Source: a virus. Taken from it: DNA of 37,667 nt. Location: positions 1 through 37,667 of IMG/VR virus record IMGVR_UViG_3300023242_000523; one strand, given 5' to 3'. The position numbers and the translations under genes are program-made. The notes below the pieces were generated by a model that saw only the letters and a list, made by a program, of their open reading frames with translations, made no database searches and had not been told where the DNA came from. Positions 14,452-23,964 of the stretch are shown one piece after another (the stretch's first letter is position 1; every line of letters begins with the position of its first letter).

Positions 14452-16719
14452 ATGCACACACAAGGCCACCAGATACCTGTCGGGCTGCCCGGCACGTGCT
14501 CGACCATCTGCGCGTCGGGCGACTTCGAGACATACAGCGAGGCGGGTTTCCGTCTCACTGCGGACAACAAAATCAAAGGCAACGCGGCAGACGGCAAGGG
14601 CGGCTTGCCCGTCGTCGGCACGCCCGTGTATGCCGAACACGTCAGCGCCGAGGTGCTGGTGTTCTGGTACGACCTGAAAGACGGCAAGGGCCGCCGACCG
14701 TGGTTTCCCTGCGCACCTAACCCGCTGGACCTGTTCGAGCACATCGCGGCGGGCGGGCTGTTCGAGGCGTGGAACGTCACTTTTGAGTTTTACATCTGGA
14801 ACCTGGTGTGCGTGCGAAAATACGGCTGGCCGCCGTTACCGCTCGAACAGTGCAGGTGCGTCATGGCACGCGCCAGGCGTAACAGCCTGCCCGCCGGGCT
14901 GGATAACGCCGCGAAGGTGCTAGGCACGCTGCAGAAGAACCCCGAGGGGGAGCGCCTGATTCGGAAATTGACCCGCCCGCACACCCCGACCAAGAACCGC
15001 CCGGCGATCCGATGGACACCCGCGACGGCCTGGCCTGACTTCGAGGCGTTCTATCGATACGGCGAGGGCGACGTTGGGGCCGAGGATGCCGCCGCAACGC
15101 GCATACCGGACCTTACACCGGCCGAGCTGGCAAGCTGGCAATTAGATCAGCGCATCAACGCACGCGGCGTGCAGGTCGACGTAGCGGCGTTAGACGCGGC
15201 GCTCGGCATATTGCGACAGACCGAGGACAAGTACAACGCCGAGTTGCAGACGATCACGGGCGGCGCGGTTAAAGGCGTGGGCGAGATCGCCAAGATTCAG
15301 GCATGGATGGCGGGGCGCGGATACCACATTGACAACATGCAAAAGCCCACGGTTGACGAGGCAGTACGAGCGGGTGACGCTCCGCCAGATTGCCAGCGCG
15401 TGCTAGAAATACGACAGGAACTCGGCGCGGCCAACGTCAAGAAATTGCGCACGCTCAAGCTGCAGGTGTCAAGCGACGGGCGCCTGCGCGATCAGTACAA
15501 GTGGTGCGGTGCGGATCGGACAGGCCGGGCCAGCGCGGGCGGCGTGCAGCTCCAAAACATCACGGCGAAAGGCCCCAAGTCGCAGTTGTGCTGCGCGTGC
15601 GAGCGTTATAGCGGGCAGGGTGCGCGGTGCCCCCGCTGCAGGTCCGACGACGTGGCGGCCTGCGTTGATTGGACCGTCGACGCGGTGGACGACGCAATTA
15701 AAGACATTATCACGGGCAGCCTTGACCACGTTGAGCGCGTTTGGGGCTCGTCGATAACGGTTCTGTGCGGCATCCTGCGCGGCCTGTTCATCGCTCGCGA
15801 AGGGCACAAGCTGGTGTGCGTGGACTACTCGGCGGTTGAGGCGGTCGTCGCCGCCTGTCTGTCGCGCTGTCAATGGCGCATCGAGGTTTTCAGCACACAC
15901 GGCAAGATATACGAAGCCAGCGCCGCAAAGGCGACGGGCATACCCTTTGAAACCATACTGGCGCACAAGAAAGAGCACGGCACGCACCACCCGGCCCGAA
16001 AGGGCGTCGGTAAGATCCGCGAACTGGCGGGCGGGTACGGGGGGTGGATCGGCGCCTGGCGCAATTTCGGTGCCGACGACTATTTCGACAGTGACGACGA
16101 GATCAAAGCCGACGTGCTGGCCTGGCGCGATGAGTCGCCCGAAATAGTCAATATGTGGGGAGGCCAGTTCGTGCACTGCGGGCCGGGCAAGTGGGACTAC
16201 CGGGCCGAGCTGTTCGGGTTGGAGGGCGCCGTTATCGAGGCAATCAGGAACCCCGGCCAGTGCTTCGCCGTGCAGGACATCACATACGCCGTCCACGACG
16301 ACGTGCTGTACTGCCGCCTGCCCTCGGGTCGGTTTCTGCACTACCACCGGCCCAGGCTGTCGCCGACCGAGGACAAGCTGCGGCGCGGCCCGGCAGTCAA
16401 GATCACGTTCGAGGGCTGGAATTCTAACAGCCAGAAGGGCGCCGTCGGCTGGTGGCGCATGGAGACGTACGGCGGGCGGCTGTTCGAGAACGTTGTGCAG
16501 GCCACGGCCGCCGACCTGCAATTTGATGGGCTCGCTGGTGCAGAGAGCGAAGGGTATGCTATTGTTATGCACACACACGATGAGGGCGTGGCCGAGGTCC
16601 CGCTTGGGTTCGGATCGCCGGAACACCTCACCGAGATTATGATCCGCCGCCCGTCTTGGGCGAGCTGGTGGCCGATACGCGGCGCCGGATGGCAGCACAA
16701 ACGATATCAAAAGGATTAG
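14452..16719 (+). CDS. polA: Family A DNA polymerase with 3'-5' exonuclease domain
   Basis: This is a 755-aa replicative polymerase. The N-terminal exonuclease has DFETYS (24-29) and AWNVTFEFYIWN. The polymerase palm has motif A VCVDYSAVEA (about 455-464), motif B region RKGVGKIRELAGGYGGW with the K...YG pattern, and motif C HTHDEGV (about 707). A zinc-finger-like insertion lies between the domains: CCAC and CPRC at about 383-400. A similar insertion is typical of one phage lineage of this family, from memory. It acts in genome replication with the neighbouring SSB-like protein and exonuclease. GGGG precedes the ATG by about 7 nt. Confidence 0.95.
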   Translation: MHTQGHQIPVGLPGTCSTICASGDFETYSEAGFRLTADNKIKGNAADGKGGLPVVGTPVYAEHVSAEVLVFWYDLKDGKGRRPWFPCAPNPLDLFEHIAAGGLFEAWNVTFEFYIWNLVCVRKYGWPPLPLEQCRCVMARARRNSLPAGLDNAAKVLGTLQKNPEGERLIRKLTRPHTPTKNRPAIRWTPATAWPDFEAFYRYGEGDVGAEDAAATRIPDLTPAELASWQLDQRINARGVQVDVAALDAALGILRQTEDKYNAELQTITGGAVKGVGEIAKIQAWMAGRGYHIDNMQKPTVDEAVRAGDAPPDCQRVLEIRQELGAANVKKLRTLKLQVSSDGRLRDQYKWCGADRTGRASAGGVQLQNITAKGPKSQLCCACERYSGQGARCPRCRSDDVAACVDWTVDAVDDAIKDIITGSLDHVERVWGSSITVLCGILRGLFIAREGHKLVCVDYSAVEAVVAACLSRCQWRIEVFSTHGKIYEASAAKATGIPFETILAHKKEHGTHHPARKGVGKIRELAGGYGGWIGAWRNFGADDYFDSDDEIKADVLAWRDESPEIVNMWGGQFVHCGPGKWDYRAELFGLEGAVIEAIRNPGQCFAVQDITYAVHDDVLYCRLPSGRFLHYHRPRLSPTEDKLRRGPAVKITFEGWNSNSQKGAVGWWRMETYGGRLFENVVQATAADLQFDGLAGAESEGYAIVMHTHDEGVAEVPLGFGSPEHLTEIMIRRPSWASWWPIRGAGWQHKRYQKD

Positions 16720-16722
16720 AAG

Positions 16723-16917
16723 ATGCCCGACAAACAACACAAGCCGGGTGCGCCCCGAGGCAACAGCAACGCCTTGAAAAGCGCCACCCCGCGCAATAAG
16801 TTTTTGAGCTGCCGGTGCACTGAGGACGAACACGTCGGCGTCTTAAATGCTGCCGAGGCGCAGGGCGTCAAGCCATCGGAATGGCTGCACGCCTTGACGG
16901 TGGCCGCGCTAGGATAG
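16723..16917 (+). CDS. Small basic protein, ribbon-helix-helix-like
   Basis: This 64-aa protein has AAGGATTAG just upstream as a ribosome site overlapping the polymerase stop. The N-terminus is basic and Gly/Pro-rich (KPGAPRGNSNALKSATPRNK). The second half, FLSCRCTEDEHVGVLNAAEA then GVKPSEWL, has the strand-helix-turn-helix layout of Arc/CopG/MobC-like regulators. It may bind DNA; the family call is weak. Confidence 0.65.
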   Translation: MPDKQHKPGAPRGNSNALKSATPRNKFLSCRCTEDEHVGVLNAAEAQGVKPSEWLHALTVAALG

Positions 16918-16954
16918 ACAATGCTGCAAACACCTAATTAGCGGAGTGCGTAGC

Positions 16955-17551
16955 GTGGCGATAGCAGACAAAGAACAGTGGCAATTTTACGGCGTGCTAA
17001 CTATCGCTCTCGGCGCGCTCATCAGTGCACTGTGGCCCGCTTTCATGGCAGACGAGAAAAGCTGCAGCACGTTTAACATGGAACTACGCGAGGAAAACTA
17101 CGGCCTAATGCGTGAGAACGTCGAGCTAATCAACGACCTGGCGAGCAAGATAAACAGCCAGGCCGTGCTCGGCACCACGCTGGATGGTATCCGACACCCG
17201 ATATGGGTCAACGAGGTGGTGCACCTCGACAAACCCAACGCGCAAGGCAAAATGATCGACTTTCGCATGGTGCACATTAACCTCGCTTTCCAGTCGAAAT
17301 TCGAGGTCAGCAACACCGCCTATCAGGGCAAAACCGCATTCGAGATCGGATGGCCGCCCAAAACGGCCGACCTTGCCTATTACAGCGACTTGATGGCCTA
17401 CCAGAAGGGCACCATACGCGCCCCGCAGACGTTCACCTCGGTACTAGGCGGCGTGGACGAAGTGACGGAGATGATCGACAAAACATTAGTGCGTATGCCG
17501 GACGGCCGCGAGGTCCTGATCTGCATGGCGTACACCTTTGGCATGAAGTGA
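16955..17551 (+). CDS. Membrane-anchored PAS-like protein
   Basis: The product is 198 aa from GTG 16955, chosen because GGAG (16943-16946) is 8 nt upstream; a GTG at 16946 overlaps that site. The N-terminus has one transmembrane helix (about 11-32, FYGVLTIALGALISALWPAF), then a coiled coil (LREENYGLMRENVELINDL). From about residue 60 the pattern LDGIRHPIWV, HINLAFQSKFEV, YQGKTAFEIGWPP and RMPDGREVLICMAY follows a PAS fold. Membrane PAS domains sense small ligands or mediate dimerisation. Being directly ahead of the M23 peptidase, it may take part in lysis timing. This is inference. Confidence 0.7.
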   Translation: MAIADKEQWQFYGVLTIALGALISALWPAFMADEKSCSTFNMELREENYGLMRENVELINDLASKINSQAVLGTTLDGIRHPIWVNEVVHLDKPNAQGKMIDFRMVHINLAFQSKFEVSNTAYQGKTAFEIGWPPKTADLAYYSDLMAYQKGTIRAPQTFTSVLGGVDEVTEMIDKTLVRMPDGREVLICMAYTFGMK

Positions 17552-17567
17552 TACAGGACGCACACAG

Positions 17568-17990
17568 ATGGGCTTACCGACCTTTACAAACCCCGTTCGA
17601 GTAGATCACGCAGGCGACGGCCATTTCGGCAAGCCGCGCGGCGGGCACACGCACACCGGCGAAGATGCACTGTGCATTGTCGGTGCGACGGTCCGATCTG
17701 GCGTGGCCGGTAAGGTCACGAAGTTGGGGTTCTGCTACGGCAGCGGGCCTGGCGCATGGGACGCGCCTCGGCCGTACCGCTACGTCGAGGTGACGTGCGT
17801 CGAGGGCCTAAAGCACCGATACCTGTACGTTGAGCCGTCGGTCGACATCGGCGCCCGGATTACTGTCGGCGTGCCTATCGGCGTGGCGCAGGACGTGGCG
17901 GCCAGATACCCCGACTCGGGTATGCTGGCGCACGTGCACTATGAGGTGTTTGAGGGCGACAAGCAGTATCTTGACCCGCGTCAATTCTAG
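17568..17990 (+). CDS. M23 family peptidase, likely endolysin
   Basis: This 140-aa protein has the M23/LytM zinc site: HTHTGEDAL (H29 and D33) and AHVHYEV near residue 120. The core phrase GATVRSGVAGKV is typical of the family's beta-barrel. These metallopeptidases cut peptide cross-links in peptidoglycan. No signal peptide is seen, so as a lysis enzyme it would need the holin at 36592. AGGAC lies about 9 nt before the ATG. Its TAG overlaps the tailspike stop on the other strand (CTAG). A virion-associated lysin is an alternative. Confidence 0.85.
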   Translation: MGLPTFTNPVRVDHAGDGHFGKPRGGHTHTGEDALCIVGATVRSGVAGKVTKLGFCYGSGPGAWDAPRPYRYVEVTCVEGLKHRYLYVEPSVDIGARITVGVPIGVAQDVAARYPDSGMLAHVHYEVFEGDKQYLDPRQF

Positions 17991-20455
17991 GCGACTAAGC
18001 CCCCTGAAAAACGCGTAGTCATAGCACCGGGTGCCGCGTAGATGTCCACGACCTTAGCACCCCCCGACGTGGCGATAGTTATGCTCGCTGATTCTCCCGC
18101 GTCAAGGTCTGCGAACACACTGAGAGTTACGTTACTAACTGCTCCAGCAAACCCAGAAGCGTAGCTTCGGTTCGGAGTGACTAAAGTGATCTCGGTCGTA
18201 GTGCCTGCGCCATTTTCTGAAATCCACACCTGAGCGTCAAAGCGATAGATCCCCGTTCGGGGTGCGGTATAGGCACCCGTGGTAGTGTTGAAATAACCCC
18301 CGATATTAACTAGGGCATTATCAAAAACTACGCCGTACACCGTCCCGTCTCCCGTAACGTTAGTAAGGCTAGTCCCCATCGCTGCGCTAAACGCCGAGGT
18401 GTCTACATCGTTAAGAACATTAGCCCCGACATCGCCGTACTCGCTTGTGTAGTACGTTCCCCTGAAATCGTTACCCGTAACGACTGAACCGGAAACATTA
18501 CTTCCCCCCATTTTTAGACCGTATGTGGGGGTGAAGTTTGGTGTTCTAACAGTGTTGTCCTGAACCCGCATTCCAGCTACCGTGTTGGCGCCAGAATAAG
18601 TTACAACAATGGCCGCGCCAGCAATATTAGTACCAGTCGCATTTATACGATTACAGTCTATAATCGTGTTTCCCACGATGTACTCATTGTTTGAGTTAAT
18701 GGCCAATATGCCGCTTTTGTTAGCTTCAAAGACTATATTACTATCTATGATACAGTCGTTGTTAGACTCCGACGCGATTCCTATTTCTTGTGTGTTGTTA
18801 ACGACGTTGTTGTTAACGGCAGTTCGAGTCGATTGAAACAGATAGATGCCGTGGTAATTGGCAATTTTAATAGTGTTGCCAGTAACAGTGCTATCCGTAA
18901 CAGCGGCAAGGGTTAGTCCGGACAAAAATTGGGGCTGCGTGTTGTTGTCAGCCGTCGGGTATGTACCGGTGCTGGCGTCACAAGTTATTAAGTTACCGCT
19001 AATCACAGACTCACGACACGCGTCAATAGAAATACCGCCCTGCGATTGAGCGTTAGATACCTGATTATTTGAGCAATTTAACTTTATGACGTTAGTTGCA
19101 TCAATCGCTGCGCGGGGCCACACGTCACTACCTGTCGGGGTCGCGAGGCAGTTATCCTGCAATAGATTATTAGTCAGGGATATGTTAGATCCGAGGAAAC
19201 CGGCGCCTAAGCCAGTGTAGACAGCTATGCCAGAACCGTAGTTTCGCAGCAAAGTGTTTCCGGTAACAATGACATTATTTGATGTTTGTCCGGGTATAGG
19301 CTCGATATCTATGCCTGCACATATTTCGGTATGATCAGGGTTGAACGTGTCGCTAATGGTACATCCTGTAATCAGTACGCCGTCCACGTCACTAACTGCA
19401 ATACCATTCCGGCGGGCCTCTTTTATGACGCAATCTCGAACTGTAACGTTCTTAGATTTATTAGTCGGGCCACCGCCCGCTCCGATGTATATACATTCCC
19501 CGTTGCTGCCAGTAAAGTTTAAGTCAGCTATTAAAATATTTCCGCCTTCCGTTATGTTTAGGGTAATAGCGTTTGCGGCGGCGTTGTTTTCCACGTAACC
19601 AAGCAGAGTCCCCCCGCCTGATATCTCGAAATTAAATACGTTATTGCACTGGATCACGTTGTAGACCACCGCAGTGTCCACATTCATTATTGTGCTTCCT
19701 TTCTGAACCGTCCACTTGGTATTACTCCTCGCTTCGAGTACGTTGTTGCTAACTAAATAAGTAAACGGGTCGCAAAAAACCACGTTTTTATCAGAAGCTA
19801 TAGCGGCTACTATTGCCGCTGTGTCGTTAGTCGTACCGTTGCCCACCGCCCCGTACACCCCGACGTTTGCGTCGCCCACCGCGTCAAACTGCTTACCGTC
19901 AGCATCGTAAAACTTACCGTCAGCATTGGGCCAGTCGCCCGCCTTGCCTGCCGTCGTCACTCCCGTGTGCGCGTGCGACGCCCCGCTGCCTGGCGTGTTG
20001 TCGTCGTCGTAGAAGTTGCCCCGGACGATGAACCCGGTGGTGGCGCCGACGTGCGACTGGGTCGCGGCCGCTGTTGAATACTGGTACGCCTTTTCGCTCA
20101 ACGCCCGGCCGTACGCATCAACGACGCCCTGATCGGTTAGCGGCAGAATACGAAACTTCGCGTCGTCGTCGCTGGCCCACGTGCCCGACGTGCTAAACGG
20201 CAGCGCGGACGGCAGCGGCGAGTAGTACACACCGTCGCGCAGCACAACGGCCGTGTAGTCGGCGTTCGTGAACGTCAGCCCGCCCGCGTACGCGACGGGG
20301 GTCCGCATCCCGAGGCCCGCCAGGCGGCCTTTTAGTGTTTGCGTGATCACGCCGCCGGGCGACGTGACGGTCGGCAGTTGCGATTCGACGATCTCGTCAA
20401 TAAACGTAATATCTGCGGCCAGTCCGGCCAGGTTTGCAGCGGTGATAGTCGTCAT
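17987..20455 (-). CDS. Tailspike/tail fibre with beta-helix and C1q-like tip
   Basis: This 822-aa protein is last in the virion operon. An N-terminal virion-binding part (about 1-200) is followed by GNGTTNDTAAIVAAI, the usual entry to a pectate-lyase-like right-handed beta-helix. That helix is built from short N-rich repeats such as NNVIVTGNTLL and NNDCIIDSNIVF (about 215-680). The C-terminus (about 690-822) has GAYTAPRTGIYRFDAQVWIS, a C1q/TNF-like trimeric jelly roll. Such spikes bind and may cleave host surface polysaccharide. The start overlaps the hub gene stop (ATGA). The beta-helix part is distinctly AT-richer than its N-terminal part and the genome. Confidence 0.9.
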   Translation of the reverse strand: MTTITAANLAGLAADITFIDEIVESQLPTVTSPGGVITQTLKGRLAGLGMRTPVAYAGGLTFTNADYTAVVLRDGVYYSPLPSALPFSTSGTWASDDDAKFRILPLTDQGVVDAYGRALSEKAYQYSTAAATQSHVGATTGFIVRGNFYDDDNTPGSGASHAHTGVTTAGKAGDWPNADGKFYDADGKQFDAVGDANVGVYGAVGNGTTNDTAAIVAAIASDKNVVFCDPFTYLVSNNVLEARSNTKWTVQKGSTIMNVDTAVVYNVIQCNNVFNFEISGGGTLLGYVENNAAANAITLNITEGGNILIADLNFTGSNGECIYIGAGGGPTNKSKNVTVRDCVIKEARRNGIAVSDVDGVLITGCTISDTFNPDHTEICAGIDIEPIPGQTSNNVIVTGNTLLRNYGSGIAVYTGLGAGFLGSNISLTNNLLQDNCLATPTGSDVWPRAAIDATNVIKLNCSNNQVSNAQSQGGISIDACRESVISGNLITCDASTGTYPTADNNTQPQFLSGLTLAAVTDSTVTGNTIKIANYHGIYLFQSTRTAVNNNVVNNTQEIGIASESNNDCIIDSNIVFEANKSGILAINSNNEYIVGNTIIDCNRINATGTNIAGAAIVVTYSGANTVAGMRVQDNTVRTPNFTPTYGLKMGGSNVSGSVVTGNDFRGTYYTSEYGDVGANVLNDVDTSAFSAAMGTSLTNVTGDGTVYGVVFDNALVNIGGYFNTTTGAYTAPRTGIYRFDAQVWISENGAGTTTEITLVTPNRSYASGFAGAVSNVTLSVFADLDAGESASITIATSGGAKVVDIYAAPGAMTTRFSGGLVA

Positions 20456-23064
20456 AGTGCGGGCCTCGTTGGCGGCGTCGTGGTGTCGGCCGCGTAGTAT
20501 TGATCGGTATAGTTTATCAGTTCGAGCCGGATATTGCCGCGCTCGTCGGGGGTTTTACGTTGAACGAGATACGCCTCGGCCACGTCGTTGCCGTCCGGGC
20601 CGAACGAGTACAGGGTGCCGCGCTGGTAGGCGTCGTCGCCTCGAACCTTGATGGTGAACGGCGCGGCGGTCGCCAGGACGAACCCGCGCAGCCCGTCAGG
20701 GCGTGCCGTGACGGTTATCGCCGCGTCGGCTGGTGTGCCGTCAGCGTCCCGTAGAACCACGCTGTGGCCGCCAGCGGCAAAGGTGCAGTCTTGCGAGGTC
20801 GTGACGGTTAAACCGCTCACGGCCAACACCTCGCCGTCTGAGGTGAGCGCAGCAATGCGCGTGCCGTCAACGTGTTGAATGCGCGCGTTGAGCGGCAACA
20901 GTGCGCCGTCGAGCGTGACCGTTGACTCGACCGTGACGCGTCGGTATATCTGGCGCCTGAATTCGTACTGTGCGCGGTCCCACGCCTGCGACCATTGCCG
21001 TATTCCCGTCGCCTCGATCCGTAGCGGGTTGACCGCGTTTGGGTATACGCCGTGGTTCGGGTCGCTGGCGGGCAGATCGTCCGGGAACGTCAGCACGCGG
21101 GTGTTGTTGTCCGTCAGGTCGTTGTACTCAACGGCCACGCCGTCGGTGTCCAGCGGCCGGTTGAACCGTACGCTGCGGGTTTCCGCGTCGGGCTTTTTGT
21201 TGCGCCGGTTAAACAGGCCGCGCGCCACGGGCTGCACCTCGTCGCGTATGACGCTGAACACCGACCCGGTTTTATACAGGAACACCCGGCACGCCTGCAC
21301 GATGAGGCGCATTTCTTCAAGCGCGGGCAGGTTCTTATCGTCGAACGTGTAACTGAACTCGCCCTTCTCGCCGCTAAACGACGCATTGAGTGCGGTCTGC
21401 ACGTCGTAGACCGCCTGCACGTCAAGCGCGGCCAGCGTTGAGGCGGCCAGCTTAGGGTCGAGCAGGTAGTGCAGCAACGCGTCGGCCATCTTGCGCGAGG
21501 CGACCAGCCCGGCACCCGTCGCGATGTTGCCGACCACGGCCGAGCCGTCCCACGTCACGGTCTTGCGCGTCGCCTGCACGTTGAATTTGCGTTCCTGCAG
21601 GCTCGCCACTTGCTCGGTGGCCTGCGCCTGTATGATGGCGCGCGTGGTGCCCGTCGTGTCGGCGGCCGTGATGTTCTCGATACCCGCGAGGCGTGTCCAT
21701 CGGATCTCGTCAACACGGGTTAACGTCGCGGGCTCGTCGAAGGTCTGCCGGTTAGCGGTGACGCGGTAGCGCGTGTTCACCACAAAATCGCTGTTCGCGG
21801 GCGTTATTTTGTACGTCCAGAACCGGGGGTCGCGGGTGTCGTCGGTCAAGGTGATCAGCACAGTGAAGTCGTCGCCCGTCGGGTCGCCTGAACTGTCTAT
21901 CTCCTCGAACACAAACCGCACCACGACCGTAACGGGCTGATTGAGGTCCAGCCCTCGCGCCAATCCGCTAGGCGCCTGCAGGTCGAGCCACACCTCGTCG
22001 TTGCGGTCCGTGCCCGGTATGACAAACGGCCCGATAAACGCGTCAGTGCTGGGCAGTGTTACTGTAGGCGACACCATCCCGCCCATCACGAAAAACAGTA
22101 CGTTCGACGTAATGCCGTTGAAGTTAGACCACGCGCTATTCTCCACGGCGGCGTCGGCGAGGGACAACGTCGAGCCGTCGGCCGATATTGCGGATACTAC
22201 ATAGCTGCCGACTAAATTGTAATCAGTGCCGCCCGTCGCCGCCCATAGGAAATTTGCGCCGATGGTGTCGCCTACCGTAAACCCGGCCCACGTGTTCTCG
22301 GACACGTTCGTGCTGTTGATGGTCGCCACGTCGGTGCCCGTCGTGTACCCGACGAGGTAGTCTTGCGTTAACGGCTGGCCGCCCGTCGCGTTCGGCGCGG
22401 GTAGTCGCTGGCTGGCGACCTCGTTAGACTGCCGCGTTTTTAAAACCAAGGGCGGGTTTGTGCCTGGCGCGTAGACCGTGGCCGACGATCCGGGTATCGC
22501 TGAGATCAGCGTCTCGCCGCTTTTAAAGTCTGTTAAGTCGTAAAACCCTCGCCCGATGGTGACGTACTCGGTCAGGTATTTAATGTGGTCAACGAACTGC
22601 GTTACCGTGGGCGCGATGAGGTCCGGGTAGCTCAAGACCTGCCCGAACGGGTCGGGGACCCGGCCTAGCGTGCGCGCGATGTTGGTTTGACCCGACAGCG
22701 CATTGTTGGGCGAACGTCGCGCACTGCGGCCGTCACCAGACGGCAGGTTAGGGAGCGGCATAAGCAGCGTGACGGCGACCGCGACCGCGACCGAGATCAG
22801 GATGTAGATTAGCAGTTCGCCGCCCTGCGGCCGCTCAAGGACGTACAGCGGGCCGGTCAGCGGAACGTTGACGGCGTCAAACGCCAGCACGTCGACCCGC
22901 GCATCGGCGGCCAGCGCGCCGTGGTACACCTCGGTCGGCACCGCGAACCCGTCCGCACCGAAATAGTCGAGCAGCACGTCGGCGATGGTCGAGCCGTCCG
23001 GCACGTCGAAGTGCTCGGCGCCTGCTAGATTCGACGGGTCATTTAGGACCGTGACTGGAAACAT
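20452..23064 (-). CDS. Tail hub / host-specificity protein (gpJ-like)
   Basis: The product is 870 aa from ATG 23064 (an ATG at 23118 is possible but has no ribosome site and deepens the overlap with the NlpC gene). The N-terminus MFPVTVLNDPSN and PDGSTIADVLLDYF are as in gpJ-type proteins. A hydrophobic stretch LIYILISVAVAVAVTLLMP follows (about 86-108), then NNALSGQTNIARTLGRVPDP and the tail-hub domain. The middle and C-terminal parts contain fibronectin/Ig-like strands. It forms the tail tip ring that carries the spike. The start choice is uncertain. Confidence 0.85.
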   Translation of the reverse strand: MFPVTVLNDPSNLAGAEHFDVPDGSTIADVLLDYFGADGFAVPTEVYHGALAADARVDVLAFDAVNVPLTGPLYVLERPQGGELLIYILISVAVAVAVTLLMPLPNLPSGDGRSARRSPNNALSGQTNIARTLGRVPDPFGQVLSYPDLIAPTVTQFVDHIKYLTEYVTIGRGFYDLTDFKSGETLISAIPGSSATVYAPGTNPPLVLKTRQSNEVASQRLPAPNATGGQPLTQDYLVGYTTGTDVATINSTNVSENTWAGFTVGDTIGANFLWAATGGTDYNLVGSYVVSAISADGSTLSLADAAVENSAWSNFNGITSNVLFFVMGGMVSPTVTLPSTDAFIGPFVIPGTDRNDEVWLDLQAPSGLARGLDLNQPVTVVVRFVFEEIDSSGDPTGDDFTVLITLTDDTRDPRFWTYKITPANSDFVVNTRYRVTANRQTFDEPATLTRVDEIRWTRLAGIENITAADTTGTTRAIIQAQATEQVASLQERKFNVQATRKTVTWDGSAVVGNIATGAGLVASRKMADALLHYLLDPKLAASTLAALDVQAVYDVQTALNASFSGEKGEFSYTFDDKNLPALEEMRLIVQACRVFLYKTGSVFSVIRDEVQPVARGLFNRRNKKPDAETRSVRFNRPLDTDGVAVEYNDLTDNNTRVLTFPDDLPASDPNHGVYPNAVNPLRIEATGIRQWSQAWDRAQYEFRRQIYRRVTVESTVTLDGALLPLNARIQHVDGTRIAALTSDGEVLAVSGLTVTTSQDCTFAAGGHSVVLRDADGTPADAAITVTARPDGLRGFVLATAAPFTIKVRGDDAYQRGTLYSFGPDGNDVAEAYLVQRKTPDERGNIRLELINYTDQYYAADTTTPPTRPAL

Positions 23065-23449
23065 ACGCGTAATACTCAATCGTCGGATAGATCCGCTGCA
23101 GGTCGGCCAGTCGGTCATACGCGACGCGGCCAGGGTGCTTGACGGTTCCGGAACAGTGTAACACGTTGCTGTGAACCACGTGCAGCCCTATGTGAACGGG
23201 CCGCCCCTTGCGATCTCGAAACAGGACGGCGCACCCAATCTCGGGCACGTCAAGGCGCACGCCGTGCGTGACGACGCCCTGCTCAAACAGGGCGGCATTA
23301 GCCAGCGGGCTGGACGTCTCGGGTATCTCGATCTCTTGCACAAGCTGTCCGAACACGGCCAGCGCGGCCTCGCGGTACACGGCCCAACAGTCGCCCGTGC
23401 GGTAGACCCACTCGCGGCCTATGAATTGATTGACCGCGTTTAGGTTCAA
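23039..23449 (-). CDS. NlpC/P60-family tail assembly protein
   Basis: The 136-aa product has the catalytic C21 in TGDCWAVYREAA and H86 in RPVHIGLHV, the standard NlpC/P60 cysteine-peptidase pair. In lambda-like phages this protein (gpK) helps build the tail tip and can cut peptidoglycan during entry. The start is TTG 23449, overlapping the preceding stop as TTGA. It lies between the DUF1833-like and hub genes, the standard order. Confidence 0.85.
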   Translation of the reverse strand: MNLNAVNQFIGREWVYRTGDCWAVYREAALAVFGQLVQEIEIPETSSPLANAALFEQGVVTHGVRLDVPEIGCAVLFRDRKGRPVHIGLHVVHSNVLHCSGTVKHPGRVAYDRLADLQRIYPTIEYYAYVSSHGPK

Positions 23450-23964
23450 TCGCGCAGCCCCGGATAATCTTCAAGGGTGTACAGCGCGCCGGAACGCTTC
23501 TGCGACAAGTCGATATCCTCGGCCCCGAACGCGGCCGAGGTCGGCCCGTCGAAGCCCAGCGACGTGGCGAACAGGTACAAGGGCGGCACGGCCGGTGCGG
23601 ACAGGTCGCCGCTGTAGTATTTGCGGTACACGACTTGAACGGGGGTGAAGTAGCCCGCGTCGCTGATCTGATCAATGATGCCCTGCATAGTGCCGTCCGT
23701 GTTTCCGAACCTCACCGTTAGGGTTTGTTCTGCGTCTTGACGGTCGGCTGGCTCGGTGATCTGCAGCGTAACGCCAACGAACGTAACAGACTGCCCGGCG
23801 TTGCGGGGTGCGGCGGCCTCTAACGTGAACGCCACGTCGAGCGAATTGTCGACGAACCGGTACGCCTGGCTCAAGTCAGGGTGCCATATTTCGAGCGTGC
23901 GGTATTCGCGTTGCGCCTCGGGCACACTCGCCACGAACCGTTCCCACGCGGCTAGGGTCGCCAT
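23446..23964 (-). CDS. DUF1833-type minor tail protein
   Basis: This 172-aa protein, from ATG 23964, overlaps the previous gene by 13 nt. The segments EYRTLEIWHPDLSQAYRFV and QTLTVRFGNTDGTMQGIIDQ with VVYRKYYSGDLSAP are typical of DUF1833 tail-tip proteins next to NlpC/P60 genes. It is a structural baseplate/tip component (lambda gpL position). No enzyme motif is seen. Confidence 0.8.
   Translation of the reverse strand: MATLAAWERFVASVPEAQREYRTLEIWHPDLSQAYRFVDNSLDVAFTLEAAAPRNAGQSVTFVGVTLQITEPADRQDAEQTLTVRFGNTDGTMQGIIDQISDAGYFTPVQVVYRKYYSGDLSAPAVPPLYLFATSLGFDGPTSAAFGAEDIDLSQKRSGALYTLEDYPGLRD

Noticed and set aside
13679-14533. Long minus-strand frame with TV repeats across the SSB-like gene
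   Set aside because: It is the antisense reading of the GGTAAC microsatellite; the plus-strand gene has a known family pattern and ribosome site.
15469-16833. 454-aa minus-strand frame inside the polymerase gene
   Set aside because: It is a GC-rich shadow; the plus strand encodes clear family A polymerase motifs.
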